DNA of 64,000 nt from Paenibacillus segetis. GTDB taxonomy: Bacteria > Bacillota > Bacilli > Paenibacillales > Paenibacillaceae. The stretch's first letter is position 1. The number at the start of each line of letters is the position of its first letter. Shown here piece by piece: positions 1-11,188 of this stretch. The notes below the pieces were generated by a model, which did no database searches, was not told the origin of the DNA, and worked only from the letters and a program-made list of their open reading frames with translations. Both the position numbers and the translations under genes were made by a program. The stretch spans positions 1 through 64,000 of the forward strand of contig NZ_BMFT01000002.1 in assembly GCF_014639155.1 (NCBI RefSeq), in the 5' to 3' direction.

Positions 1-241
1 CCCATCCGTAAGTGGTAGATTGCTCCACCTTTCATTATTCCACCATGCGGTGAAATAAATTATCCGGTATTAGCTACCGTTTCCGGTAGTTATCCCAGTC
101 TTACAGGCAGGTTGCCTACGTGTTACTCACCCGTCCGCCGCTAAGCATCAGAGGTGCAAGCACCTCATCAACTCCGCTCGACTTGCATGTATTAGGCACG
201 CCGCCAGCGTTCGTCCTGAGCCAGGATCAAACTCTCCATAA
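1..241 (-). rRNA. 16S ribosomal RNA, 5' end (partial, runs off left edge)
   Basis: Read on the minus strand, the segment begins with the universal 16S 5' motif (AGAGTTTGATCCTGG near 222-236), followed by the conserved block ending CATGCAAGTCGAG and the V1/V2 region. The V1/V2 text (GTTGATGAGGTGCTTGCACC and the following GCTTAGCGGCGGACGGGTGA block) is of Paenibacillus type as I recall it. Only about 240 of 1,550 nt are present; the rest lies left of the window. Transcription points away from oriC, as expected for an rrn operon on the leftward replichore. The exact mature 5' end is approximate. Confidence 0.95.
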
Positions 242-394
242 AAGAAAAGATGATTGTGCTCATTTTGAAACTGACGAGAATAATAATTCTCTATTTTTGA
301 ATTTCACTTTCGTGAATTTCACTCACTCGTTGTTCAGTTTTCAAAGATCAACTTCGTTTTCGTTGCCGTTCAATGTCTCAGCAGCAACTCTTAT
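242..394 (-). other. rRNA operon leader with boxA-like element
   Basis: Between the rrn promoter and the 16S 5' end, the minus strand reads through a leader that includes TGATCTTTGAAAACTGAAC around 336-354. This is the conserved leader text before Bacillales 16S genes and is associated with rRNA antitermination and processing. No protein gene is supported here; a forward reading frame over this stretch is incidental. Confidence 0.6.
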
Positions 395-423
395 AATATA
401 TCATGTGCTGTCGAATAATGCAA
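395..423 (-). promoter_or_regulatory. rRNA operon promoter (candidate)
   Basis: On the minus strand there is TTGCAT (418-423), a 17-bp spacer and TATATT (395-400), a near-consensus vegetative promoter about 155 nt before the 16S start. Spacing and position fit a rrn P2-type promoter. No second tandem promoter was clearly seen. Confidence 0.7.
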
Positions 424-523
424 GAGTTTCTTTTAAAATTAATTATTTCTAATTTTCGTTAACTCAACTTCATCTTTCAGCAGCAAATAACACTATACCC
501 TATCTTCTATACTAAAAGCAACC

Positions 524-1606
524 CTAGGACAAGACTTCTTCAATATGAAGCCCTTTTTCCTGAATCAGGTTAACAATTTGTCCTTTCACAGATACCATCG
601 GTCGTGTAGGATGATTTCGGTCGGAGAAGACAATCTCCCCTATATTATCATTGCTAAGACGCACTCTCATTCCATTGTGGAACTGTGTTACCTTATCAAT
701 AAATGTCTGAACAACACCTGGATCTAACTTACCAAATGCCTCCGACTTGATTTGTTCTAACACTAAATAAGGAGATTTGGCCTTACGATATCTTCTATTC
801 AGCGTCATAGCATGAAATATGTCGGCAATTGCTACAATTCTCGCATAGATATGGATCTTCTCCTCCGTAAGATGAAATGGATACCCCGTGCCGTCCATCT
901 TCTCATGATGCTGTAGAGCTGTTAGACGCACCCCCTCGTTGACTGCTGCAGTCTTACGAAGCAACTGGTAACCATAAGTCGTATGCATGCGCATTTCCTC
1001 TAACTCGGCCCCAGAGAGCATATTGGGATTGTGGAGAATAGTAGAATCTATTTTGGTGTTACCAATATCATGTAACAACCCGGCAAAAGCCACTTGCATC
1101 CAGTCCTTTTGAGGCAGTCCGTGCCACTTAGCCAATAAATAGGATGTAAGAGATGAGAGAATTGCATTATGGTATATATAATCGTATTCGTTCATATTAC
1201 GTGGAGTAAACGTCAAGACTTTATAAAATTTCAAATTCTTAATTAAAGCTTCCAATTGGTGACGCAATTCATAAATTGGAAGTTCAGACGCTAGAACAGA
1301 TTGAAATGCATTCTTTAATAAAGAGAGCATCCGGTCATACTCCTGATAGAGTAGATCAGTTGTGGCTGCCTCCGTTGAAGAACCCCCAGTTTGAGTACCA
1401 ACCCGTTTTATTTTTGCCGTTTCCCCCATAGAAGTATTATGTATTTCCTCTACAGCAACCTGTTGAATCATAAAGGCGCGTAGAATCTCTAAGTCTCTTG
1501 GCAGCAGTACCTTCCCTTTTGGCATCAGACGAGCTCCAAGTGAAGTATGTACGTCATCTATAATCTTCATTCCGATTTTTAAATCCGATACAGGGAAAAT
1601 AGCCAT
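524..1606 (-). CDS. HD-GYP domain phosphohydrolase (putative cyclic-di-GMP phosphodiesterase)
   Basis: A 360-residue cytoplasmic protein. The C-terminal half is an HD-GYP domain: a conserved His at about 146, the HD pair in LLHDIGNTKI (about 177-186) and HHEKMDGTGYP (233-243), which carries the GYP signature. The family hydrolyses cyclic di-GMP; the substrate here is inferred. The N-terminal 130 residues have no recognised catalytic motif, and no membrane segment is evident, so it may be a stand-alone enzyme. The start ATG is preceded by GGAGGAG on the minus strand. It lies between gyrA and the rRNA operon, in the same direction as both. The substrate-binding region departs slightly from canonical (ADIFHAMT rather than ADxFDALT). 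Confidence 0.85.
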   Translation of the reverse strand: MAIFPVSDLKIGMKIIDDVHTSLGARLMPKGKVLLPRDLEILRAFMIQQVAVEEIHNTSMGETAKIKRVGTQTGGSSTEAATTDLLYQEYDRMLSLLKNAFQSVLASELPIYELRHQLEALIKNLKFYKVLTFTPRNMNEYDYIYHNAILSSLTSYLLAKWHGLPQKDWMQVAFAGLLHDIGNTKIDSTILHNPNMLSGAELEEMRMHTTYGYQLLRKTAAVNEGVRLTALQHHEKMDGTGYPFHLTEEKIHIYARIVAIADIFHAMTLNRRYRKAKSPYLVLEQIKSEAFGKLDPGVVQTFIDKVTQFHNGMRVRLSNDNIGEIVFSDRNHPTRPMVSVKGQIVNLIQEKGLHIEEVLS

Positions 1607-1807
1607 TATACATTCTCTCCTCCAATTAAATACTGTAGGGTGCGTTCCCTATACACTATAGACGTAACAACCGAACGACTATTTCCATTATATTACGACA
1701 ATATATTCACAACAATCCTTCTTTTAATACCTATTTCATTCATCATACCAATTAAATACAAATATATTGTCCTACTTTGGAAATGTAGCTCATATTTCAT
1801 TATAAAA

Positions 1808-1837
1808 AAGTGGACTTCCAACAAGGGAAGTCCACTT
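1808..1837 (-). terminator. Rho-independent terminator of gyrA
   Basis: A perfect 12-bp stem (AAGTGGACTTCC with GGAAGTCCACTT) and a 6-nt loop, followed on the minus strand by a T-run. It sits about 45 nt after the gyrA stop and separates gyrA from the HD-GYP gene. Confidence 0.9.
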
Positions 1838-1879
1838 CACTCAAGTAAATACCGCAATTTGCAGTGTTAGCTTTATCAA

Positions 1880-4444
1880 TTATTCTTCAGATTCTGATGA
1901 AGATTCCGATTCAGACCCTGATTCATCAGTCTCTTGAACGAAATCTCCTTGGTCAGAGGCGCCCTCTGGGGTAGATTCAATAAACCCTTCCCCTGATTCT
2001 TCACCTAAATCCTCAGAATCTTCATTCTTATCCGAACGACATACCGTCGCTACAGAATCATCCTCACGGATATTGATCAGTTTCACACCTTGTGTATAAC
2101 GACCCATGGTGGAGATTCCCTCCATGCTCGTACGGATCAGTGTTCCGCTGCTCGTAATAATCATCAAATCCTCATCGTCCTTGACGACCTTCAGGCCAAC
2201 CACCGGACCGTTCTTGTCGGTAACATTAATGGTCTTAATCCCTTTACCGCCACGGCCTTGGATACGATAATCTGAGACTGGAGTCCGTTTGCCGTAACCT
2301 TTGGTGGTTACGATCAGGACATCCTGGTCCGGAACTACAATTTCCATTCCGATCAGTTCATCATCTTCGGATAAGGTAATACCTTTGACACCGGTAGCCG
2401 CTCTTCCCATCGAACGTACATCACTCTCAGGGAAACGAATCGACATACCTTGCGCCGTACCCATAATCAATTCTTGCTGTCCATCCGTCAATCTTACATC
2501 AATTAATGTATCATCTTCCCGTAGGTTTACGGCAATCAGACCGCCTTTGCGGATATTAATGTAATCTTCGATCGGTGTCTTCTTAACGACCCCTTGACGG
2601 GTAGCAAAGAATAGATATTTATCCTCATCGAACTTCTCTACCGGAACAACTGCATTCACAGTTTCACCTTGTTCGATTTGAATTAAGTTAATAATTGGCG
2701 TCCCACGTGCCGTACGGCCCAATTCAGGGATCTCATAGGCTTTGAGACGATATGCTTTCCCGCGATCGGTAAAGAACATCAAATAGTGGTGAGAATTCGT
2801 TACAAACAGATGCTCTACGAAATCATTATCTTTCGTATCCATCCCTACGACACCTCGGCCACCACGCTTCTGACTGCGGTATGTCGTTACTGGTAGACGC
2901 TTGATATAACCCGTATGAGTAATCGTGATCACGACTTCCTCTTGTGGAATCAAGTCTTCATCCAGAATGCTATCTTCACCCACTGTGATCTCAGTACGGC
3001 GAGCATCAGCAAACCGCTCGCGAATCTCCTGAAGTTCCTCACTAATAATTTGCAGTACCAGTGATTCGTTAGCCAGGATTTCCCGATACTCAGCAATTTT
3101 CTGCAGAAGCTCGTTATATTCGCTCTCAATCTTCTCACGTTCTAACCCTGTTAATCGTTGTAGACGCATATCAAGAATAGCCTGAGCTTGCTCCAGACTT
3201 AGTCCAAAGCGTTCCATCAATCCATTTCGAGCAATTTCTGCTGTCTGTGAACCGCGGATTAATGCAATAACTTCGTCCAAATGATCCAGTGCAATACGTA
3301 GACCCTCTAAAATATGAGCCCGCGCCTCAGCTTTTTTGAGATCAAACTCCGTACGACGACGGATAACTTCGATTTGATGTTGTAAATAGTGATAGAGAAC
3401 TTCCTTCAACGTCAAGATTTTCGGTTGATTATTAACAATAGCTAGCATGTTAATACCGAATGTGCTCTGAAGCGCTGTATGCTTGTACAAATTGTTCAGC
3501 ACAACACTTGGATTCACATCTCGACGCAGCTCAATCACTACCCGCATCCCAGTACGGTCTGATTCATCGCGCAAATCGGTAATACCTTCGATTCTCTTCT
3601 CACGAACCAATTCCGCAATCTTCTCAACCAAACGCGCTTTATTCACTTGATAAGGTAGCTCGTAAACAATAATGCGAGCTTTATTGTTGTTCTCTTCGAT
3701 AATTGCCTTCGCCCGCATTGTAACCGAGCCACGGCCCGTGGTATAAGCTTGACGAATACCTGAACGCCCGATGACATAACCAGCAGTCGGGAAGTCCGGA
3801 CCTTGGATATAATCCATTAGCTCTAGCGAAGTGATCTCAGGGTTCTCAATTAACGCTTGTACACCATCGATGACTTCTCCCAAATTGTGAGGTGGGATAT
3901 TCGTTGCCATCCCAACCGCGATTCCGGATACACCATTTACAAGCAAGTTTGGATACCGCGCCGGTAATACGACAGGCTCATGTTCTTCACCATCGTAGTT
4001 CGGCATGAAATCAACGGTTTCTTTATTAATATCACGAAGCATTTCCATAGCTATCTTGGACAGCCGAGCTTCTGTATAACGCATTGCTGCTGCGAAGTCG
4101 CCGTCGATCGAACCAAAGTTACCATGTCCGTCTACAAGCATATTTCGCATAGAGAAATCCTGGGCCATACGAACCATCGTTTCATAAACTGCCGAATCTC
4201 CGTGAGGGTGGTACTTACCAATAACTTCACCGACGATTCTCGCCGATTTCTTATATGGCTTATCCGGATACATACCCAGTTCCGACATCGCGAACAAAAT
4301 ACGCCGATGCACCGGCTTCAGTCCATCCCTTACATCCGGCAAAGCACGACTGACAATAATGCTCATCGCATAATCCATAAAGGATTCGCGCATTTCTACA
4401 CCAATGTCCCGATCTGTGATTTGCGAGAATTTTTCTTCCGCCAT
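1880..4444 (-). CDS. gyrA: DNA gyrase subunit A
   Basis: The breakage-reunion subunit of gyrase, which introduces negative supercoils with GyrB. The 854-residue product begins MAEEKFSQ; a longer frame exists, but this ATG has AAGGAGG at ideal spacing. Visible features: the catalytic Tyr in [10 protein letters not shown] (Tyr123), the quinolone-determining region with Ser84 and Glu88 in the susceptible form, and the GyrA box QKRGGRG in the C-terminal beta-pinwheel domain. The last 45 or so residues form a very acidic Ser/Glu tail, a common but variable feature that modulates supercoiling in other species. In B. subtilis gyrB and gyrA are adjacent; here they are separated by about 4.8 kb carrying sugar-acid genes, and gyrA has its own promoter candidate. 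Confidence 0.98.
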   Translation of the reverse strand: MAEEKFSQITDRDIGVEMRESFMDYAMSIIVSRALPDVRDGLKPVHRRILFAMSELGMYPDKPYKKSARIVGEVIGKYHPHGDSAVYETMVRMAQDFSMRNMLVDGHGNFGSIDGDFAAAMRYTEARLSKIAMEMLRDINKETVDFMPNYDGEEHEPVVLPARYPNLLVNGVSGIAVGMATNIPPHNLGEVIDGVQALIENPEITSLELMDYIQGPDFPTAGYVIGRSGIRQAYTTGRGSVTMRAKAIIEENNNKARIIVYELPYQVNKARLVEKIAELVREKRIEGITDLRDESDRTGMRVVIELRRDVNPSVVLNNLYKHTALQSTFGINMLAIVNNQPKILTLKEVLYHYLQHQIEVIRRRTEFDLKKAEARAHILEGLRIALDHLDEVIALIRGSQTAEIARNGLMERFGLSLEQAQAILDMRLQRLTGLEREKIESEYNELLQKIAEYREILANESLVLQIISEELQEIRERFADARRTEITVGEDSILDEDLIPQEEVVITITHTGYIKRLPVTTYRSQKRGGRGVVGMDTKDNDFVEHLFVTNSHHYLMFFTDRGKAYRLKAYEIPELGRTARGTPIINLIQIEQGETVNAVVPVEKFDEDKYLFFATRQGVVKKTPIEDYINIRKGGLIAVNLREDDTLIDVRLTDGQQELIMGTAQGMSIRFPESDVRSMGRAATGVKGITLSEDDELIGMEIVVPDQDVLIVTTKGYGKRTPVSDYRIQGRGGKGIKTINVTDKNGPVVGLKVVKDDEDLMIITSSGTLIRTSMEGISTMGRYTQGVKLINIREDDSVATVCRSDKNEDSEDLGEESGEGFIESTPEGASDQGDFVQETDESGSESESSSESEE

Positions 4445-4535
4445 GCTGGACCTCCTTAAATATCTATCCAAACGCCTATATGTATGGGAGAAAACCTAAA
4501 AATAAGGCACATATATAGGAAAACCACCAACGTCT

Positions 4536-4564
4536 ATTATATTACTTTCACAAATCAAGCACAA
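4536..4564 (-). promoter_or_regulatory. gyrA promoter (candidate)
   Basis: On the minus strand there is TTGTGC (4559-4564), a 17-bp spacer and a perfect TATAAT (4536-4541), about 92 nt before the gyrA ATG. It lies in the 355-bp gap between gyrA and the divergent ATP-grasp gene, where nothing else was identified. Confidence 0.65.
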
Positions 4565-4799
4565 TTAAACGTGGTTCCTTCCTACCCTTTCCCAGAGAAC
4601 AACAAAAAAATAGGGATGTGTCCACTCCCATTGCAATGTATGTTCATACACTACGAATATAGGCATTTTCTTTAAACGTCAAAAAACTTATAAAATCCTC
4701 ATATCTTATAATTATATCATTGAAAATCTCTTCTGTCCTATGTTTTTCATACTCCAAAGAAAATGTACTACGAAGATTTTGGAAAGGAAGGGACTGAAC

Positions 4800-5585
4800 T
4801 TGACGATTCAACGAGTAGCGAGCAAATGGGAAAAAACGAGAATTATAAAACAAAAGGAACTGCTCACACACTATATCCCTGAAACACGCAAGTATTCTTT
4901 GGATCACCTAAAAAATATGTTACTCACACATGAGATCGTTTACTTAAAACCAGATCGGGGAACGTATGGTATCGGCGTAATGAGTGTGGAGAACTGGAAG
5001 GATGAATTATCCTCGGATAGTCCTCAGCAGTTCAAATTCAGACACGGAATTCAAAGCCAAGTGTACCCTACGATTGAAGAACTTCATGCCGTACTTGTAG
5101 ATAAAATAGGCAAAAGAGAATACCTAATTCAAAAAGGAATCACGATGCTTACGTACAGAAGGCGAAAATTTGATATTCGTGCCTTAGTACAAAAAACTCC
5201 GCAAGGAAACTGGGAGACAACTGGCTTCATCGCTCGTGTTGCCGCCCCAAACAAGATCATTACGAACCATCATGGTGGGGGCACCATTCAGCCTATAGAA
5301 GATATGCTTGGTTTTTATCTTGCACCAAAGGAATTTGCCGATCTTTACAAAGAAATGAAACTGGTTGGTGTCCAAGTAGCCGCTCAGTTAAATCGCAAAC
5401 TACCAAATCTCAAAGAAATTGGCCTCGACATCGCAATAGATGAGCAATTTCATATCTGGATATTGGAAGTTAATACACTACCCGCTCTCTATCCGTTTAA
5501 AATTTTACGAGACAAAACTATTTATAAAAAAATTCGCCGATATGCCATCGCTTATGGACGATTAAAGGCAACCTCCAATCAATGA
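4800..5585 (+). CDS. YheC/YheD-family ATP-grasp protein (endospore coat-associated)
   Basis: A 261-residue protein if translation starts at TTG 4800, which has GGAAAGGAAGGGA upstream and gives LTIQRVASKW; an ATG 60 nt upstream lacks a comparable SD. ATP-grasp features: KPDRGTYGIGVMSVE in the N-terminal third, FDIRALVQ in the middle, and the metal/ATP-binding C-terminal stretch LDIAIDEQFHIWILEVNTLP. The family is associated with the spore coat in Bacillus; its reaction is not established. It is divergent from gyrA and convergent with eda, with a shared terminator between. Family assignment is firm, function inferred. Confidence 0.85.
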   Translation: MTIQRVASKWEKTRIIKQKELLTHYIPETRKYSLDHLKNMLLTHEIVYLKPDRGTYGIGVMSVENWKDELSSDSPQQFKFRHGIQSQVYPTIEELHAVLVDKIGKREYLIQKGITMLTYRRRKFDIRALVQKTPQGNWETTGFIARVAAPNKIITNHHGGGTIQPIEDMLGFYLAPKEFADLYKEMKLVGVQVAAQLNRKLPNLKEIGLDIAIDEQFHIWILEVNTLPALYPFKILRDKTIYKKIRRYAIAYGRLKATSNQ

Positions 5586-5624
5586 ACTACTCTATCCCTA
5601 AATAAGTATGAGTTTCCATAAATA

Positions 5625-5653
5625 AAAGCCGCAGCTACCTGCTACGGCTTTGT
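5625..5653. terminator. Bidirectional terminator between the YheC/D-like gene and eda
   Basis: A hairpin of AAAGCCGCAGC with GCTACGGCTTT (one mismatch) and a short loop. It has A-rich sequence on the left and T-rich on the right, so it can act on both convergent genes. Confidence 0.8.
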
Positions 5654-5663
5654 TTATTTCGCA

Positions 5664-6329
5664 CTATTTTGTCAGTGACCATTGAGTATCTGTTTGAGTT
5701 ACCTCTTTAAATTTCGTTACATATTTAGCAGCTAACTCGGTAACTAGATCATACCGACCATCTTTGGCCGGGGCAGTCAGATTTCCGCCAATCCCCACTG
5801 CGATACACCCATTCTTAATCCATTGCCCCATATTATCCAAATCGACTCCACCCGTAGGCATGATGTTCACATGTGGCATAGGGCCTTTAACTGCCTTAAC
5901 GAAGTCAGGTCCAAAGGCGCTACCAGGGAATAGTTTCAGCACATCTACCCCTAATTTCAAAGCATCTTTCATTTCATTCAGTGTCATGCAGCCAGGCATA
6001 TAAGGTACCCCGTAAAGGTTACACATCTTAGCTGTCTCCACCTCAAAGGAAGGACTTACTACAAATTCAGCACCTGCCATAATAGCAATTCTAGCCGTCA
6101 GTGGATCCAGAACTGTACCCGCACCGATCACTGCTTGCCCTGCAAACTTCTGAACCAACTCTTCAATCACTTGATCAGCATGTGGTGTAGTAAAGGTCAC
6201 TTCAATATTGTTCAATCCACCTGCTATGCAGGCTTCTGACATTTTAACAGCTACTTCCGGAGTATCAGCCCTGATCACAGCCACAACGCCGACAGAGGTA
6301 ATATTCTGCAGTACTTTGATTTTTTTCAT
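5664..6329 (-). CDS. eda: 2-dehydro-3-deoxyphosphogluconate (KDPG) aldolase / 4-hydroxy-2-oxoglutarate aldolase
   Basis: A class I aldolase that cleaves KDPG to pyruvate and glyceraldehyde-3-phosphate. The length of 221 residues is normal. Landmarks: the catalytic Glu in NNIEVTF (Glu43), the VGAGTV-type phosphate/backbone motif (IGAGTVLDP), and the Schiff-base Lys in VLKLFPGSAFG (Lys132), then the MPTGGV phosphate loop. AAGGAAGGG precedes the ATG. It is divergent from kdgK with a 200-bp shared promoter region, and together they take 2-keto-3-deoxygluconate to central metabolism. The nearby LacI-type gene is the likely regulator. Confidence 0.93.
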   Translation of the reverse strand: MKKIKVLQNITSVGVVAVIRADTPEVAVKMSEACIAGGLNNIEVTFTTPHADQVIEELVQKFAGQAVIGAGTVLDPLTARIAIMAGAEFVVSPSFEVETAKMCNLYGVPYMPGCMTLNEMKDALKLGVDVLKLFPGSAFGPDFVKAVKGPMPHVNIMPTGGVDLDNMGQWIKNGCIAVGIGGNLTAPAKDGRYDLVTELAAKYVTKFKEVTQTDTQWSLTK

Positions 6330-6373
6330 GTTAGCACCCTTCCTTATTGGGGGATTATTATAAAATAAAATAA

Positions 6374-6383
6374 TTTACTAAAC
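6374..6383. promoter_or_regulatory. Candidate LacI-family half-site in the eda-kdgK divergent region
   Basis: TTTACTAAAC, the reverse complement of GTTTAGTAAA found at 7557-7566 before the RidA-like gene; TTTTAGTAAA also occurs at 9151-9160 before the lacI-type gene. Recurrence upstream of each transcription unit in this cluster suggests a common operator, but the surrounding DNA is AT-rich and the sites are not long palindromes. Confidence 0.35.
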
Positions 6384-6530
6384 ATATGTAAAACAATATA
6401 CTGAAATAGTAATTAATTATCTGATTTAAGTCAATAGTTTCCTTAAAACAATTGAACTAAACCGATTTATATGATAATTTCTTTTTATAATCTATCATTA
6501 CGAAGAACAATCCTTTAAGGAGGAACAAAT

Positions 6531-7487
6531 GTGGACACCAAGAAACTGGATGTAGTTACTTTTGGCGAACCAATGACTATGTTTTATGCAAATGAGGAGG
6601 GACCTTTGCACGAAGTGCGATCCTTCTCCAAAGCCTTGGCGGGCGCAGAATCAAATGTAGCTACCGGATTATCACGTTTGGGACACACCACCGGGCTCGT
6701 TACAAAACTAGGTAAAGATAATTTTGGTGAATTCATCGAATCCTCGTTGAAATATGAAGGTATCGATACGGGGAGTATTTTTTATTCTCAGGAACATTCA
6801 ACGGGGATGCTAATCAAATCTAAAGTGACTACGGGTGATCCACAGGTTGAGTATTTCCGTAAAAATTCAGCGGCCTCCACATTAAGTCTTGCTGACTTTA
6901 ATGGATCTTATTTTGAATCTGCAAATCATATGCATGTAACGAGTATTTCATCTGCATTATCAAGCGATTGCCATGAATTTGCTCTTTATGCTATGGATTA
7001 CATGCATCGCTGTGGAAAAACGGTATCTTTTGATCCCAATCTACGTCCTGCCCTTTGGCCTGATACCCAAACTATGATTCAGACGATCAATCATTTAGCT
7101 ACTCTATCTGATTGGTTCCTCCCAGGGATTAACGAGGGAAAAATTCTTACGGGGTACACAACACCAGAGGAAATCGCCTCCTTCTATTTGGAGCGTGGCC
7201 CTTCACTTGTCGTTATTAAATTAGGACCTGAGGGTGCGTATTATAAATCAGCAGAACAGGAAGGTTATGTGACTGGTTTCAAAGTCGATAAAGTCATTGA
7301 TACCGTAGGTGCAGGGGATGGGTTTGCAGTAGGCGTAATTAGTGCACTTTTGGAGAATCTAGCTCTAGATCAAGCCGTCAGACGGGGTAATGCTATTGGA
7401 GCTCTAGCTGTTATGTCTCCTGGAGATATGGATGGATTACCTACTCGTGAAATACTTGAAAAATTCATGAATCAAGCAGCTAAATAA
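6531..7487 (+). CDS. kdgK: 2-dehydro-3-deoxygluconate kinase (PfkB family sugar kinase)
   Basis: Phosphorylates 2-keto-3-deoxygluconate to KDPG, the substrate of the divergent aldolase. The 318-residue product has the PfkB signatures AGAESNVATGLSRLG near residue 37 and DTVGAGDGFAVG near 257, with the catalytic Asp at about 263. It starts at GTG 6531 with AAGGAGG at 7-nt spacing; the ATG two bases earlier is out of frame. PfkB kinases are hard to assign to a substrate from sequence alone, so the KDG assignment rests mainly on the neighbouring eda and on general similarity. No uronate isomerase or pectinase genes are in view. Confidence 0.85.
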   Translation: MDTKKLDVVTFGEPMTMFYANEEGPLHEVRSFSKALAGAESNVATGLSRLGHTTGLVTKLGKDNFGEFIESSLKYEGIDTGSIFYSQEHSTGMLIKSKVTTGDPQVEYFRKNSAASTLSLADFNGSYFESANHMHVTSISSALSSDCHEFALYAMDYMHRCGKTVSFDPNLRPALWPDTQTMIQTINHLATLSDWFLPGINEGKILTGYTTPEEIASFYLERGPSLVVIKLGPEGAYYKSAEQEGYVTGFKVDKVIDTVGAGDGFAVGVISALLENLALDQAVRRGNAIGALAVMSPGDMDGLPTREILEKFMNQAAK

Positions 7488-7507
7488 GTACCACATCATT
7501 CACTCTA

Positions 7508-7548
7508 AAAATGGCGCACAAACTGACAACAGTTTGGGGCGTCATTTT
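7508..7548 (+). terminator. Terminator of kdgK
   Basis: An imperfect 16-bp stem with arms AATGGCGCACAAACTG and AGTTTGGGGCGTCATT around a short loop, followed by TTTTG. It begins about 20 nt after the kdgK stop. Confidence 0.8.
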
Positions 7549-7637
7549 GTTTCCAAGTTTAGTAAATATATATTGTCATACAGGAACATTTGTTCTATTA
7601 TTTAAAATAAGAATACTAATTTGAAGGAGATGCTACT

Positions 7638-7988
7638 TTGGTGAATCGAATCACAACACCATTCAGTTATTCATCGGCAGTTATAGCGGGGGATTATGTA
7701 TTTTTAGGATTACATAGAGGGTTTGGTGAAACCTTCACTCAACAGATGCATGACACCTTTGGCCATCTACAAAAGACACTGCTTCAATGCAATGCTTCAT
7801 TGGATCAAGTCGTGAAGGTTAACGTGTATCTTAAGGACATAAAAGATTTACCCGAAATGGAAAAGGTATTTTGTGATTATTTTGAAACAGATAAATTTCC
7901 AGCCAGAATGACCTCAACAACTGAGTTTTTTGATGCTGATTGCCTTATGATGATTGATGGAGTAGCCTATAATCCAAAATCGGAATAA
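7638..7988 (+). CDS. RidA/YjgF/YER057c family protein
   Basis: A 116-residue protein of the RidA superfamily, whose characterised members deaminate reactive enamine/imine intermediates. The diagnostic C-terminal block is present: VKVNVYLKDIKDLPEMEKVF, then FPARMTSTT with the conserved substrate-carboxylate-binding Arg. Two starts are possible, TTG 7638 and GTG 7641, both behind GAAGGAGA; the TTG has better spacing. It sits between kdgK and the lacI-type gene with its own terminator. Its role with keto-deoxy sugars is inferred from position only; subfamily members differ widely in activity. Confidence 0.85.
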   Translation: MVNRITTPFSYSSAVIAGDYVFLGLHRGFGETFTQQMHDTFGHLQKTLLQCNASLDQVVKVNVYLKDIKDLPEMEKVFCDYFETDKFPARMTSTTEFFDADCLMMIDGVAYNPKSE

Positions 7989-7993
7989 TTAAG

Positions 7994-8042
7994 AAAAGTG
8001 CCGAAGATACAGTCAGATTTGCTGTACTTTCGGCATTTTTTT
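7994..8042 (+). terminator. Terminator of the RidA-like gene
   Basis: A stem of AAAGTGCCGAA with TTCGGCATTTT, an inner pairing of TACAG with CTGTA, and a strong T-run. It lies between convergent genes and could also serve the lacI-type gene. Confidence 0.85.
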
Positions 8043-8068
8043 ATAGCATTCAATCGTGGAGCGAGTTG

Positions 8069-9085
8069 TCATTTATTATCCTTAACAGACTTGCCTTGTC
8101 TTAAAGTAGGCGGAAAACGATACGTTATGGGAACTGATTCTCCACTCTCTTCAATACAGGAAAGAATGATTTTAGCAGCCTGCATTCCCATTTCATAGGC
8201 AGGTTGAGTAATCGTCGTAATGACTGGATTGTAGATATGGGCAAATTCAGCATCATCAATCCCGATCACGGATAAGTCCTCTGGAATACGAAGAGATGAA
8301 TGATTCGCGAATTTTAATATTTCCGCCAGAACGATATCGTTGCTAGCTAATATCGCAGTTGGTGGTTTAGGTAGCTCCAGCAAATTTTTCAAAACCGATG
8401 CAATTTCATCTCTAGTAGCGCTGCATATATACTGCTCGTTAATGGGAAGCTGATATTCCTCCATCGCCCTCTTATATCCACTGAGTCTTTCCTTACGCGG
8501 TGTAATACCGTTAACTCCAATAGGCAGTGATAACCAGGCAATTCGTTCATGGTGATGTTGTACCAGTTCTTGAATAGCCATCTTAGCCGCCATTTCATTA
8601 TCCAGGAGTAGGCTTTGCGTCATAATACCATCAACAAGCCGATCCAGAAATACAAGCGGATAATTATTATCAATCAATCTGTTATATGCTGAAGTATTGG
8701 TTCCCGTTGGAAATACAATCAAACCGTCCACCTGGCGAGCAGCCAACATCTCAATATATTTACTCTCTTTGTCCGGATTCTCATCAGCATTACAGATAAT
8801 GACCTGAATTCCCGAGTTCTGCAGCTCATTCTCGATCGCTCTAATACACTGAATTGATAGAGAATAATCAATATTGGCTACAATGATGCCCACCATATAG
8901 GAACGATTTTGCTTTAACCCTTTAGCTAGCCCATTAGGCTGATAATTCAGCTCCTCAATCACTTGGGCGATCTTCTGTTTCGTTGCTTCACTCATATATT
9001 TATATCTTTTATTCAAATATTGCGAGACAGTACTTTTAGATACCCCTGCTCTTTGTGCCACATCTTCAATGGTTAACTTTTTCAT
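8069..9085 (-). CDS. LacI/GalR-family transcriptional regulator (probable KDG pathway repressor)
   Basis: A 338-residue repressor. The N-terminal helix-turn-helix is clear (LTIEDVAQRAGVSKSTVSQY, residues 4-23), followed by the hinge region (YQPNGLAKGLKQNRS) and a periplasmic-binding-protein-like effector domain with the usual VGIIV start and VIGIDDAEFA segment. It is convergent with the RidA-like gene and belongs to the eda-kdgK insertion between gyrA and gyrB. By analogy with KdgR it probably represses the cluster and is released by 2-keto-3-deoxygluconate or its phosphate; this is inference from position. Confidence 0.9.
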   Translation of the reverse strand: MKKLTIEDVAQRAGVSKSTVSQYLNKRYKYMSEATKQKIAQVIEELNYQPNGLAKGLKQNRSYMVGIIVANIDYSLSIQCIRAIENELQNSGIQVIICNADENPDKESKYIEMLAARQVDGLIVFPTGTNTSAYNRLIDNNYPLVFLDRLVDGIMTQSLLLDNEMAAKMAIQELVQHHHERIAWLSLPIGVNGITPRKERLSGYKRAMEEYQLPINEQYICSATRDEIASVLKNLLELPKPPTAILASNDIVLAEILKFANHSSLRIPEDLSVIGIDDAEFAHIYNPVITTITQPAYEMGMQAAKIILSCIEESGESVPITYRFPPTLRQGKSVKDNK

Positions 9086-9183
9086 ATCGTCTTCTCCACT
9101 CTTTATTGTTACAGGAAAAAAATCAGTTTATCAAAAAAAGTATACCTTCTTTTTAGTAAAAATAACATTCATCCTATGTAAAT

Positions 9184-9210
9184 AAAAAATACCGTCATCT
9201 GAGATGACGG
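9184..9210 (-). terminator. Terminator of gyrB
   Basis: A perfect 8-bp stem (CCGTCATC with GATGACGG), a 3-nt loop and a T-run on the minus strand, starting just after the gyrB stop. Confidence 0.85.
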
Positions 9211-9228
9211 CATTATAAGTTGTATCTT

Positions 9229-11169
<1,941 letters not shown>

Positions 11170-11188
11170 CTATGATCTCATAGGGCGG

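Noticed and set aside
120..452. Forward reading frame over the 16S 5' end and leader
   Set aside because: It is antisense to the rRNA gene and its promoter region; no SD and no family.
1640..1870. Short forward frame between the HD-GYP gene and gyrA
   Set aside because: Ends in the gyrA terminator hairpin, no SD, A/T-driven composition.
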